Shown here: one piece after another, positions 17,068-25,038 of the stretch
Numbering within the stretch: position 1 is the stretch's first letter
How the letters are laid out: the number at the start of each line of letters is the position of its first letter
Source of the DNA: Bacteroidota bacterium
GTDB taxonomy: Bacteria; Bacteroidota; Bacteroidia; Flavobacteriales; Weeksellaceae
Assembly: GCA_023399595.1 (NCBI GenBank)
Contig: JAEWOR010000067.1
Span: 1-53,619 of the forward strand
Reading direction: 5' to 3'
DNA length: 53,619 bases
Notes under the pieces: model-generated
What the model saw: the letters and a program-made list of their open reading frames with translations, nothing else
Told to the model about the DNA's origin: nothing
Databases searched by the model: none
Program-made: the position numbers and the translations under genes

Positions 17068-17466
17068 ATGAAAAATTTGAAGTTTTTACTTTTAGGAATA
17101 CTTATGGTTTTTGTTTCTTGTAAAAAGGATGATTTCTCAAAGGAACTTTTAGAAGCTGCAGTCAATACAAATAAATTGGGACCTCAAATATTAAGTGAAG
17201 GCATTAGATTGGACAGTGTTTCTGCTAATAAGGATAAGGTTTTCAAATACAATTATACCCTAACGGAGGACGATAAAGAGAAAGTGAGCCCATCATTAGT
17301 GGAAGAATTTAAGAATAACGCTAAACAAGAAGCATTAAAAGTGGTAAAAACATCAGACGAAATGCAAATGTTTAGAGAGAATAAAGTTACGCTTAAATAT
17401 AGCTATAATGACAAAAATGGACAGTACATCACTGATTTTACCATTAGTCCAGAAGAGTATAAATAA
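17068..17466 (+). CDS. small hypothetical lipoprotein
   Basis: The ATG at 17068 begins a lipoprotein signal peptide (MKNLKFLLLGILMVFVSC), giving 132 residues; an ATG eight codons earlier (17044) is possible but unnecessary. The Cys is followed by KKDD, matching the K-(D/E)2 surface-export signal of Flavobacteriia. The mature part is a small soluble domain (LRLDSVSANKDKVFKYNYTL-like strand pattern, ending YITDFTISPEEYK) that resembles small Bacteroidetes lipoproteins of unknown function. It is convergent with ruvC, with 15 bases between the stops and no clear terminator. Confidence 0.7.
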   Translation: MKNLKFLLLGILMVFVSCKKDDFSKELLEAAVNTNKLGPQILSEGIRLDSVSANKDKVFKYNYTLTEDDKEKVSPSLVEEFKNNAKQEALKVVKTSDEMQMFRENKVTLKYSYNDKNGQYITDFTISPEEYK

Positions 17467-17481
17467 CAAAATTCTCTGTCG

Positions 17482-18036
17482 TTATTTTAAACGATTTGGG
17501 TTTTGTTTTAAAAAACTTTCCCAGCCAGAATAAGCTTTCTCTTTATCTAAACTTCCAGAATTAAAGTGATGGCAGACAGCCACTGCTAAACCATCCGTAG
17601 CATCAAGGTATTTGGTGGGGAACTCTTTCATTTTGAAAAGATTCTGCAACATTCCAGCAACTTGTTCTTTGCTGGCGTTACCATTTCCTGTAATCGCCAT
17701 TTTTACTTTTTTAGGAGAATATTCGGTGATGGGAACATTTCTGTACAAACTCGCCGCCATTGCCACTCCTTGTGCACGACCTAATTTCAGCATGCTCTGA
17801 ACATTTTTACCAAAGAAAGGTGCTTCCAAAGCTACTTCATCAGGATGATATTCATCTATTAATGCAAGTGTTTTCTCAAAAATATATTTGAGTTTGGTCT
17901 CATGATTGGGGTATTTTTTTAAAATTAATTCGTGTAGAGAAATAATTTCCATTTTCTCTTTTTTTATAGAAATCAGTCCGAAACCCATTATTGTGGTTCC
18001 AGGATCTATTCCCAATATTATTTTTTCTGCTTGCAT
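17482..18036 (-). CDS. ruvC: crossover junction endodeoxyribonuclease RuvC
   Basis: A 184-residue Holliday-junction resolvase. The four acidic catalytic residues are in place: Asp11 (LGIDPGTT), Glu71 (ALEAPFF), Asp145 and Asp148 (YLDATDGLA). The LGRAQG segment near 85-90 is also conserved. RuvC acts with RuvAB, cutting junctions symmetrically during recombination and repair. No ruvAB genes are nearby. A minus-strand -7 box (TAATTTTG, 18042-18049) ends only five bases before the ATG at 18036, so the mRNA is likely leaderless or nearly so. Confidence 0.95.
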   Translation of the reverse strand: MQAEKIILGIDPGTTIMGFGLISIKKEKMEIISLHELILKKYPNHETKLKYIFEKTLALIDEYHPDEVALEAPFFGKNVQSMLKLGRAQGVAMAASLYRNVPITEYSPKKVKMAITGNGNASKEQVAGMLQNLFKMKEFPTKYLDATDGLAVAVCHHFNSGSLDKEKAYSGWESFLKQNPNRLK

Positions 18037-18041
18037 CTCTG

Positions 18042-18049
18042 CAAAATTA
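18042..18049 (-). promoter_or_regulatory. -7 box of ruvC, leaderless-type spacing
   Basis: The minus strand reads TAATTTTG five bases before the ruvC start codon, so transcription should begin at or within a base or two of the ATG. Confidence 0.5.
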
Positions 18050-18072
18050 TTAAATATTTCTACAAAATTTTA

Positions 18073-18119
18073 TTGCCTAAGAAAATTATGTATATTTGTT
18101 ATATGTAAGAAAATTAGGT
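18073..18119 (+). promoter_or_regulatory. promoter and candidate operator of the padR operon
   Basis: TTG (18073-18075) and TATATTTG (18091-18098) form a promoter with a short 15-base spacer. The 11-mer TAAGAAAATTA occurs twice, at 18078-18088 (inside the promoter) and 18106-18116 (just before the ATG), 28 bases apart. Such paired sites over its own promoter suit autorepression by PadR; binding is inferred. Confidence 0.5.
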
Positions 18120-18446
18120 ATGGCGAAAAATAATAAACTTTACAAAGGAACTCTGCAAAATATTATTCTAAAGCTTTTGGCTAAAGAAGTGAAAATGTAT
18201 GGTTATCAAATGACTCAGCGTGCCAAGGAACTCACCCAAGGAGAATTGGAAATGACAGAAGGCGCTTTGTATCCGCTCTTGCATAAGTTGGAAGATGATG
18301 GTTTAATAACTTCTGAACTTCAAAACATCAACGGACGCGACAGGAAGTATTATTTTCTTACTGAAAAAGGCAGAAAACAGCAACAAACACAAGAGAATGA
18401 GATGAGGTCTTATCTTTTTAATTTGAATTCAATTTTTAATATTTAA
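18120..18446 (+). CDS. PadR family transcriptional regulator
   Basis: A 108-residue winged-helix regulator. The PadR-type DNA-binding domain covers about residues 8-85: LQNIILKLLAKEVKMYGYQM, LEMTEGALYPLLHKLEDDGL (recognition helix) and RDRKYYFLTEKGRK (wing). The C-terminal part is a short dimerisation helix, as in the small PadR-s2 class. The start is the ATG at 18120 (MAKNNKLYKGTL), which agrees with the promoter position. The two membrane-protein genes that follow, beginning two bases after its stop, are the likely targets, in the manner of many PadR-plus-membrane-protein cassettes. Confidence 0.9.
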   Translation: MAKNNKLYKGTLQNIILKLLAKEVKMYGYQMTQRAKELTQGELEMTEGALYPLLHKLEDDGLITSELQNINGRDRKYYFLTEKGRKQQQTQENEMRSYLFNLNSIFNI

Positions 18447-18448
18447 CG

Positions 18449-19072
18449 ATGAAAAAAGAATATACTGTTAGAATTGAACCTTATTTAAAGAGCAAAAACT
18501 TATCAGAATCTTTATTAAGAGAAGTTAAGGAACATTTTGTATCACAAATTGATGTGGAAATGCATGAGAAAAATATAGATTTTGAAACTGCTTTTTTAAA
18601 TGTGAAATTAGCTTGGCAAAAAGACTTGCAAATGGTAAAAGCGGATTTTTTTTCCTTTAAAAAAGTAGCAAAAATTGAAAAGCATTTAATTCAGACTCAA
18701 TTCAATTTAATTTTTAGAAATGCATGTGTTTTTGCGGTTTTGATGGCACTTTTAAGCGGACAATTTCCTGAATATTTTAGTTTTCTTCTGTTTGGGATTT
18801 TTATAATAATGATAGGATTTTATTTGGTGGCTTTTTTTCAAAAGAAAATTACCTTTTTACAAATTCTACAAATGAATTTTCATCCTCTAGTATTTCGGTT
18901 ACTATTGCTTAATTGTTTTATAGGTTTTGGAGTGCTTTCAATTATAAACTATTTCCTTCCCAACGCTGCAGATTTTAAATATCTGGCGAGATATTTTGGA
19001 GTTTTCTTAGGAAGTAGCATTCAAATTCAGCTCCTGTATTTTCAAATGAAAAAAGTAAAAATTTTAATTTAA
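18449..19072 (+). CDS. membrane protein with N-terminal helical domain, PadR-associated
   Basis: 207 residues: a soluble helical N-terminus (about 1-75, with EVKEHFVSQIDVEMHEKNID and AFLNVKLAWQKDL) and four predicted membrane helices from about residue 88 onward. The N-terminal part is clearly related to that of the next gene (EVFDHMSSQVIHLQHEENLS, AWMQTKSSWLQDL), so the two arose by duplication. I recognise a general resemblance to the helical prefix domains in PadR-linked membrane proteins, but no named function. It starts two bases after padR and is followed seven bases later by its paralogue. Confidence 0.65.
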   Translation: MKKEYTVRIEPYLKSKNLSESLLREVKEHFVSQIDVEMHEKNIDFETAFLNVKLAWQKDLQMVKADFFSFKKVAKIEKHLIQTQFNLIFRNACVFAVLMALLSGQFPEYFSFLLFGIFIIMIGFYLVAFFQKKITFLQILQMNFHPLVFRLLLLNCFIGFGVLSIINYFLPNAADFKYLARYFGVFLGSSIQIQLLYFQMKKVKILI

Positions 19073-19079
19073 ACCTCAA

Positions 19080-19808
19080 ATGATGCTCACAGAAGAACAA
19101 GAACAAATTATTATACAATATCTTTTACAAAAGAAACTTTCCTTAGATATTGCTTCCGAAGTTTTCGATCATATGTCCTCGCAAGTAATTCATTTGCAGC
19201 ATGAGGAAAATTTAAGTTTTGAAGAAGCTTGGATGCAGACAAAATCATCTTGGCTCCAAGATTTGAAAATGACTTATGATGTCCGTTACAGTTTTGATGA
19301 TATCACTGAAATCATGAAAACGGTTACCAAAAAACGCTGGAAACAAGATGTCAAAAAAGTTTTACCCATAGTTCTTGGATTTATCTTTTTATTGAATCTA
19401 ATTTTTGTAAACCTTCCTGCCGAAGGAATTAATTATTTTAGGATTTTTTTTAGCGTTTTTTATGTAATTTTCGTTATAACCGCTATTATTTTAGCAAGGA
19501 AGTACAATGCAGCAATAAAAAAATACAATAATAATCAAATGCTGAGTGGAGAAAATTGGTATGCCATCGTGGCTTGTTCAGCTGGTCTTGTGACCCTTAT
19601 TTTCAGAATGGACTCTTGGGAGAGTTTTTATAAAGCATTTCAAGCAGCTCTTAGTTTACAATGGGAAGCTAGTGTAATATTTACTATTTTGTATTTTAAT
19701 TTAATAATGGTGTTTTTTTCTATGATAGTAGTTCATAACTTTCATTATCATAAAAGATTAAAGAAAACTTTAGCGCAAATAAAACCTTTTTTAGAGAAAA
19801 TTAAATAG
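19080..19808 (+). CDS. membrane protein, paralogue of the preceding gene
   Basis: 242 residues with a soluble N-terminal domain (about 1-90) homologous to that of the upstream neighbour and about four or five membrane helices after residue 95 (VLPIVLGFIFLLNLIFVNL, FRIFFSVFYVIFVITAIILA and two more near the C-terminus). The start is ATGATG at 19080/19083. It is the last gene of the padR unit. The stop is one base from the stop of the convergent minus-strand gene, leaving no room for a terminator. Likely a membrane complex with its paralogue; substrate or signal unknown. Confidence 0.65.
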   Translation: MMLTEEQEQIIIQYLLQKKLSLDIASEVFDHMSSQVIHLQHEENLSFEEAWMQTKSSWLQDLKMTYDVRYSFDDITEIMKTVTKKRWKQDVKKVLPIVLGFIFLLNLIFVNLPAEGINYFRIFFSVFYVIFVITAIILARKYNAAIKKYNNNQMLSGENWYAIVACSAGLVTLIFRMDSWESFYKAFQAALSLQWEASVIFTILYFNLIMVFFSMIVVHNFHYHKRLKKTLAQIKPFLEKIK

Positions 19809-19809
19809 G

Positions 19810-20541
19810 TTAGTTGTTGTTTAAAGTAATTTCAATGTCTTTTGAAATCTTTTTTACAGAAGAATATTTGGCATCGCAAACCATTGTGGTGAGTACGTAA
19901 TTTCCTTTATCTATTAAAATAAAGTTTTGTCCATTAGCGGGAACATCTAAATTATAATATTTTTTACCACTAAATTTTACAATAAGATTACATTTAGATT
20001 TATTTCTAATATTAATGTAAGCTTCAGTATTATTAGGATCTGTACTGAATAAATGCGTTAACATTGCCGCAGTTCTTTTATTCTCTTCGGATGGAGCAGA
20101 AGCTTTACTACTTGGTAAGGTGCTATTAGAAAATTTCTTGTTGGAGTTCGTTGAACTCAGAGCTTCAGCTTTTGCAGCTTTTGCAATATTTTCTTTTATA
20201 TCTTCCTTAGAAACTTTTTCGTTTAACTCGTTGCTTTTAACAATATTGGCAATTTTATCCTGATTAATTGGCTTAATATTGGGTTTGGCTTCATCGGAGT
20301 TATCGGCCATAATAATTTCGACTAATTTTCTCTTAAAATAGCCTACTCTTTCGTGGTTGGGGTTTTGCTTCAAGAAACCTGCAATAATTCTTGGTTCGTT
20401 AGATGTTTCAGCATCTTGTTCGGTATATATAATTACAATTTCCTTTTCTACAACAGCTTTAGTTTTAGACTTTCCCTTTTTCTTTTGAGAAAAACCTAAA
20501 GAAAATAAGCCTAGCAAAATAAGAATTAATATCTTTTTCAT
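19810..20541 (-). CDS. secreted DUF6759-like protein A
   Basis: 243 residues after choosing the ATG at 20541, which begins a signal peptide (MKKILILILLGLFSLGFSQ); the longer open frame would cross the tsf start. The C-terminal ~75 residues are the domain shared with three other genes in this window (32726, 34274 and 34987): NKSKCNLIVKF, YYNLDVPANGQNFILIDKG, then TMVCDAKYSSVKKIS, with two conserved cysteines. An N-terminal helical segment (IIAGFLKQNPNHERVGYFKR) corresponds to the AHPED motif of B and C. I believe this is the family named DUF6759, known in Chryseobacterium relatives, but give that name cautiously. Function unknown. The minus-strand -7 box TAATTTTG is at 20553-20560. Confidence 0.7.
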   Translation of the reverse strand: MKKILILILLGLFSLGFSQKKKGKSKTKAVVEKEIVIIYTEQDAETSNEPRIIAGFLKQNPNHERVGYFKRKLVEIIMADNSDEAKPNIKPINQDKIANIVKSNELNEKVSKEDIKENIAKAAKAEALSSTNSNKKFSNSTLPSSKASAPSEENKRTAAMLTHLFSTDPNNTEAYINIRNKSKCNLIVKFSGKKYYNLDVPANGQNFILIDKGNYVLTTMVCDAKYSSVKKISKDIEITLNNN

Positions 20542-20616
20542 TGGATTTACTTCAAAATTAATAAAATTTCTATTATAGAACGTAAAAAGTTGTCTTTTAG
20601 TTTGTATGAAAATTAT

Positions 20617-20624
20617 TATCTTTG
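20617..20624 (+). promoter_or_regulatory. -7 box of tsf
   Basis: TATCTTTG matches TANNTTTG. A TTG at 20590-20592 is 24 bases upstream, at the long limit for the -33 box. A small hairpin GCTC-A7-GAGC (20629-20643) begins the leader. Confidence 0.5.
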
Positions 20625-20677
20625 CACAGCTCAAAAAAAGAGCATGAAAACAAATATTAAAATCTAAAAATAATACT

Positions 20678-21502
20678 ATGTATACACCAGTAGCTGCAGA
20701 TGTAGCAAAACTAAGAAACACAACAGGTGCAGGTATGATGGACTGCAAAAAAGCTTTAGTAGAAGCTGAAGGAGATTTCGAAAAAGCAATTGACATCCTT
20801 AGAAAAAAAGGACAAAAAGTTGCTGCTAACAGAGCAGACAGAGAATCTACTGAAGGTGCTGTAATCGCAAGAGTTAACGAAGATAATACTTTAGGTGTTA
20901 TTATTTCTTTAAACTGTGAAACTGATTTCGTTGCTAAAAATGAAGCATTTATTGAATTGGCTTATGAGCTTGCTGAACAAGCGATGAATTATGCTAACAA
21001 AGAAGAATTCTTAGCTTCAGATTTCCATGGACTAACTGTTGCTGATAAATTAATCGAGCAAACAGGAGTTATCGGTGAAAAAATTGAAATTGGTTCATTC
21101 GAAAGAATTGAAGGACCTTTCTTAGGAGCTTATATCCACGCTGGTAACAAAATTGCTGCTATTACTGCTCTTTCTGCAAAAGTAGACGAAGGTGTTGAGG
21201 TTGCAAAATCTGTATCTATGCAAGTTGCTGCAATGAACCCAATCGCTTTGGACGAAACTCATGTTTCTCAAGAAACTATCGACAAAGAATTAGAAATTGA
21301 AAGAGAACTTTTGGTAAAAGAAGGAAAACCAGAAAATATTATCGACAATATTTTGAAAGGTAAAATGCAAAGATTCTACAAAGACAACACTTTGGTACAC
21401 CAAGCATTCATTAAAGATAACAGTATTTCTGTTGCTGATTATGTGAAATCTGCCGGTAACGACCTTAAAGTAGTTGGTTTTGCTAGAGTAGCTTTAGGAT
21501 AA
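20678..21502 (+). CDS. tsf: translation elongation factor Ts
   Basis: A 274-residue guanine-nucleotide exchange factor for EF-Tu. The N-terminal UBA-like domain (VAKLRNTTGAGMMDCKKALV, residues about 9-28) and the EF-Tu contact motif TDFVAKN (residues 82-88) are intact. In most bacteria tsf directly follows rpsB. Here rpsB is about 14.8 kb away on the other strand and tsf stands alone with its own -7 box and terminator (21524-21557). This displaced, inverted position is the main evidence for a local inversion. Confidence 0.97.
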   Translation: MYTPVAADVAKLRNTTGAGMMDCKKALVEAEGDFEKAIDILRKKGQKVAANRADRESTEGAVIARVNEDNTLGVIISLNCETDFVAKNEAFIELAYELAEQAMNYANKEEFLASDFHGLTVADKLIEQTGVIGEKIEIGSFERIEGPFLGAYIHAGNKIAAITALSAKVDEGVEVAKSVSMQVAAMNPIALDETHVSQETIDKELEIERELLVKEGKPENIIDNILKGKMQRFYKDNTLVHQAFIKDNSISVADYVKSAGNDLKVVGFARVALG

Positions 21503-21523
21503 TTTTATCCTCATAATAATATA

Positions 21524-21557
21524 GATCCCAATGTTTTTTACATTGGGATTTTTTTTT
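21524..21557 (+). terminator. tsf terminator
   Basis: ATCCCAATG pairs with CATTGGGAT around a T6A loop and is followed by a long T run. Confidence 0.9.
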
Positions 21558-21589
21558 GTCTCATAATCAATTGATAATGTTTACATTTG
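21556..21589 (+). promoter_or_regulatory. promoter of first giant T9SS protein gene
   Basis: TTG at 21556-21558 and TACATTTG at 21582-21589 with a 23-base spacer fit the Bacteroidetes consensus. The -33 box lies in the T run of the tsf terminator. The ATG follows 24 bases after the -7 box. Confidence 0.55.
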
Positions 21590-21612
21590 CAATCCTTAAA
21601 ACACTAATTACG

Positions 21613-24600
21613 ATGAAGAATTTTTTATCCTTTGTTTTCTTGTTCTGTTTTTTGTTTTCCAATGCCCAGTTGGATAAAGAACATTGGTATGCTCCTATGT
21701 CTGCTGCTTCTTTACAAGGAACTCCAGAAGCTTATCTGTATTTATCCACTAATGAGACCACACCTTTTACGGTGGAAATTTATAATAACAATACATTATT
21801 TACCGTAAGACAAATAAGTAAAGGAAATCCTGCTGAGGTGACAATCCCATTTCATATGATGATTGCTTCCTCCAGTACAAATCTTTTTACTGAAAATTCA
21901 ATGGGATTGCACGCAAAAGCAAATAAAAAATTCTTTTCCAATTTTAGATTTGGAGTTCTCAACCATGCAGAAATTGTTACTTCAAAAGGTTTAGCAGGTT
22001 TAGGAACAACTTTTTATGTAGGTTGCGTTCCCAATACTAACAATCCTTATTATGTAAATTCAACTATTGGGGTTATTGCTACGGAAGACAATACAACGGT
22101 TACTTTATCGGGGTATAATCCAGGAGTAATTTTTACCGATGGAATTTCGGCTCCTACAAGAACTTTTACCATTAATAAAGGAAAATCTTATATTATTGAT
22201 GCCAATGCAGCTCTTTCTACTATTAATATGAATGGTTTGACAGGAGCCAAAATTGTTTCGGATAAACCTATATCTGTTACTAATGGAAATTTCACGAGTA
22301 TTTATACCAATTTTAATAGTTCAAATACTGATATTGTAATGGATCAAGCCGTTCCTGTGGATAGATTGGGGAACAATTTTGTTCTTGCAAAAGGGAATGG
22401 TCTTGCGAATTCTGGTATGGAAGCCGCTTTGGTAATTGCCACAGAACCTAATACCACTATTACAGTAAATGGAAATTTAATTCCAGGCGTTACTCTTAAT
22501 CCTGGTCAATATTATATAGTAGAAGGGAACAATTATATCAATCAAGGGAATGATAATTATAATATGAGCCTTAGTACAAGTAAGAATGCTTATGTGTATC
22601 AGTTGCTTGGTGGAACAAGTACAGGAAGTATTTATGCGACTGGAGGGATGAATTTTATACCACCGTTAAGTTGTTTTCTTCCAAGTGCAGTTGATGAAAT
22701 AGGTTTTATTAATAAAATAGGAAGTACTAATTACAATACAAAGCTTAATATTATTACACAAACTGGAGCAACCGTTACTTTAAATGGAGCTGGAATTGCA
22801 GCTGCAAATGGACCTTATCCAGTTACTGGAAATGCTAATTGGGTTACTTATTCAATTCCTAATGTCACAGGAAATGTTACCGTGAACTCTACAAAACCTG
22901 TTACTGCGGGTATTTCTGCAGGGAATGGTGCCGTAGGTTATGGAGGGTATTTTGCGGGATTCTCTTCGGTGCCCGTAATTATGAAAACAGGTGATTGTTA
23001 TAGTGGTGTTTTATTAGAGGTGGATAATACGTACGATACTTATCAATGGAGTTTGAACGGAGTAGCTATTCCGGGAGCAACAACGCATGTAATAAATCCA
23101 GAATTGTATGGTCCAGGAAATTATACATGTACTGTTACGAAAATTAACTGTGAAAGCAAGACAACTGAAATTTATGTCTATACTCTTTGTCCACCAATTA
23201 CCACAACAACATTTAATATAGGCTCTTGTAATTCTCTAACAATTACCCCTAGTTTCACCAATTCTACACAAGTAATTGTGCCTTCACAAACCTCTATCAT
23301 TGCACAACCCATAAATGGAACTGCTACTGTAAACCCTACAACAGGACAAATTACTTATACTCCCAATGCTGGTTTAGCAGCAAATGCAACAGATACATTT
23401 GTGTACTATGTCTCTGGAAATGGTAATCCTGCAGCTTTTGAATATTTTAGAGTTAATATCAATATTAATGTTCTTCAAGTCAATAATGCTTCATTAACGG
23501 CATGTTCAGGCGCTAATGGAAATGGTGTTTTTGATCTTTCAACGGCTAATCTTTCTACAGATCTTGGGGTTACTTATGCTTATTTTAGCGATGCCGCTTT
23601 AACTAATCCTATCATAAATACTACGGCATATTCATCAGGAAATGCTGTTGTATATGTTAAAGTAACTTCGCAATATGGTTGCGTTAAAGTAGTACAAATT
23701 CAGCTTGTTGTAAATCCGTCTCCTGCTGTGGATACGCAAAATTTCAATGCTACTTTATGTGATGATAATTTTGATGGAGCTGTAGATGTGAATTTTAATA
23801 ATGTTTCTACTCAAATTGTTAATAATGCAAACAATTTTACCATTAGATATTATTTATCTCAAGTGGATGCTACAGCAGGAAACAATAATAACTTACCCAA
23901 CAATTGGGCTTATACTGTAAATACTACAGTTTATGTAAGAGTAGATACTAATTCGGGACTTTGTCCTTCTGCTTTCGGCCAAATTGATTTTAAAGTGGGA
24001 AATAAATTGACTTTGCTGACAAATTCTGTTGCTGTTGATATCTGTGATGCTCTTTTAGATGGTAGCGAGTCGGTAGATCTTAATACTTATAAAAATTTAT
24101 TCAGTGCAGATCCAAGTGTTGTAGCTACTTTTTTCTCAACCTTACAGAATGCTCAAAATAATACCGGGGCTTTAACCAATGTTCAAATAATTACTGGAGT
24201 TCATACTTTTTATGTGAGATTGGTTGGAAATACGGGTTGTCCTAATATTGCTACTTTAAAAATTACCTTAAAATCTGCAAAGAAATCAGATGTTTTATTG
24301 GATCGAGTAATTTGTTCATCTGAAAGAGTTCTTCTTGATGCAGGACCGGGTTTTGTGTCATATCAGTGGAGTACAGGAGCAACTACATCTTCAATATTAG
24401 CGGGTGTTGGAAATTATTATGTTGATTTGGAATTTAATGGATGCTTCTACAGACAGCATGTGAAGGTTACGGCCGCTCAATTACCAGAAATTACAAAAAT
24501 TGATGTCGAAAATAACAAAGCAACGGTTCATGTAACTGGTGGAACTCCTCCATACCAATACTCTTTAAATGATATTGATTATCAAACGTCAAATGTATTT

Positions 24601-24960
24601 TCTGATTTACCAAGAGGCACGCATAGGGTTTATGTTAAAGATAAAAACGCTTGTCAATCTGTTTATAAAGATTTTTTAATAGTTAACTTAATCAACACTA
24701 TTACACCTAATGGAGATGGTCATAATGATTATTTAGATTATTCGGATCTTAAAATAAAATCCAATGTGAGTATAGAAGTAGTGGACAGATATGGTTATGC
24801 TGTTTATAAATCTTTGCCTAATGTTTATAGATGGGATGGAAAGGTGAATGGAAGCCCACTTCCGACGGGTACTTATTGGTATATTTTGAAATGGATAGAA
24901 CCAGATACTAAATTGCCAATTTCGTATACTCATTGGTTGTTAATTAAGAATAGAGATTAA
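21613..24960 (+). CDS. giant T9SS type B surface protein 1, IgGFc-binding-like N-terminus
   Basis: 1115 residues from the ATG at 21613 (signal peptide MKNFLSFVFLFCFLFSNAQ). Residues about 20-480 match an IgGFc-binding protein-type N-terminal domain (FTVEIYNNNTLFTVRQISKG; HAEIVTSKGLAGLGTTFYVG; GGYFAGFSSVPVI). Next come an Ig-like segment (SLNGVAIPGATTH), a cadherin/VCBS-like unit (GTATVNPTTGQITYTPNAG), three Cys-rich modules of about 85 residues (CSGANGNGVFDLS; CDDNFDGAVDVNF; CDALLDGSESVDLN), a YQWSTGATTSS unit, a SprB-like unit (GGTPPYQYSLNDIDYQTSNV) and a gliding-motility type C-terminal domain (NTITPNGDGHNDYLDYSDL) for type IX export. Probably a surface adhesin; the ligand is unknown. First of three tandem paralogues. 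Confidence 0.88.
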   Translation: MKNFLSFVFLFCFLFSNAQLDKEHWYAPMSAASLQGTPEAYLYLSTNETTPFTVEIYNNNTLFTVRQISKGNPAEVTIPFHMMIASSSTNLFTENSMGLHAKANKKFFSNFRFGVLNHAEIVTSKGLAGLGTTFYVGCVPNTNNPYYVNSTIGVIATEDNTTVTLSGYNPGVIFTDGISAPTRTFTINKGKSYIIDANAALSTINMNGLTGAKIVSDKPISVTNGNFTSIYTNFNSSNTDIVMDQAVPVDRLGNNFVLAKGNGLANSGMEAALVIATEPNTTITVNGNLIPGVTLNPGQYYIVEGNNYINQGNDNYNMSLSTSKNAYVYQLLGGTSTGSIYATGGMNFIPPLSCFLPSAVDEIGFINKIGSTNYNTKLNIITQTGATVTLNGAGIAAANGPYPVTGNANWVTYSIPNVTGNVTVNSTKPVTAGISAGNGAVGYGGYFAGFSSVPVIMKTGDCYSGVLLEVDNTYDTYQWSLNGVAIPGATTHVINPELYGPGNYTCTVTKINCESKTTEIYVYTLCPPITTTTFNIGSCNSLTITPSFTNSTQVIVPSQTSIIAQPINGTATVNPTTGQITYTPNAGLAANATDTFVYYVSGNGNPAAFEYFRVNININVLQVNNASLTACSGANGNGVFDLSTANLSTDLGVTYAYFSDAALTNPIINTTAYSSGNAVVYVKVTSQYGCVKVVQIQLVVNPSPAVDTQNFNATLCDDNFDGAVDVNFNNVSTQIVNNANNFTIRYYLSQVDATAGNNNNLPNNWAYTVNTTVYVRVDTNSGLCPSAFGQIDFKVGNKLTLLTNSVAVDICDALLDGSESVDLNTYKNLFSADPSVVATFFSTLQNAQNNTGALTNVQIITGVHTFYVRLVGNTGCPNIATLKITLKSAKKSDVLLDRVICSSERVLLDAGPGFVSYQWSTGATTSSILAGVGNYYVDLEFNGCFYRQHVKVTAAQLPEITKIDVENNKATVHVTGGTPPYQYSLNDIDYQTSNVFSDLPRGTHRVYVKDKNACQSVYKDFLIVNLINTITPNGDGHNDYLDYSDLKIKSNVSIEVVDRYGYAVYKSLPNVYRWDGKVNGSPLPTGTYWYILKWIEPDTKLPISYTHWLLIKNRD

Positions 24961-25009
24961 TGGTTTTAATTTTTTTTAATTATATGAAATAATATTCAGA
25001 AAAATATTC

Positions 25010-25017
25010 TAATTTTG
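25010..25017 (+). promoter_or_regulatory. -7 box of second giant T9SS protein gene
   Basis: TAATTTTG, 21 bases before the ATG at 25039. It shows the three paralogues have separate promoters rather than one operon promoter. Confidence 0.45.
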
Positions 25018-25038
25018 TAACTAACTCAATTCCGTATT

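Noticed and set aside
20542..20796. N-terminal extension of the minus-strand gene at 19810
   Set aside because: The extension is antisense to the start of tsf; a good signal peptide begins at 20541.
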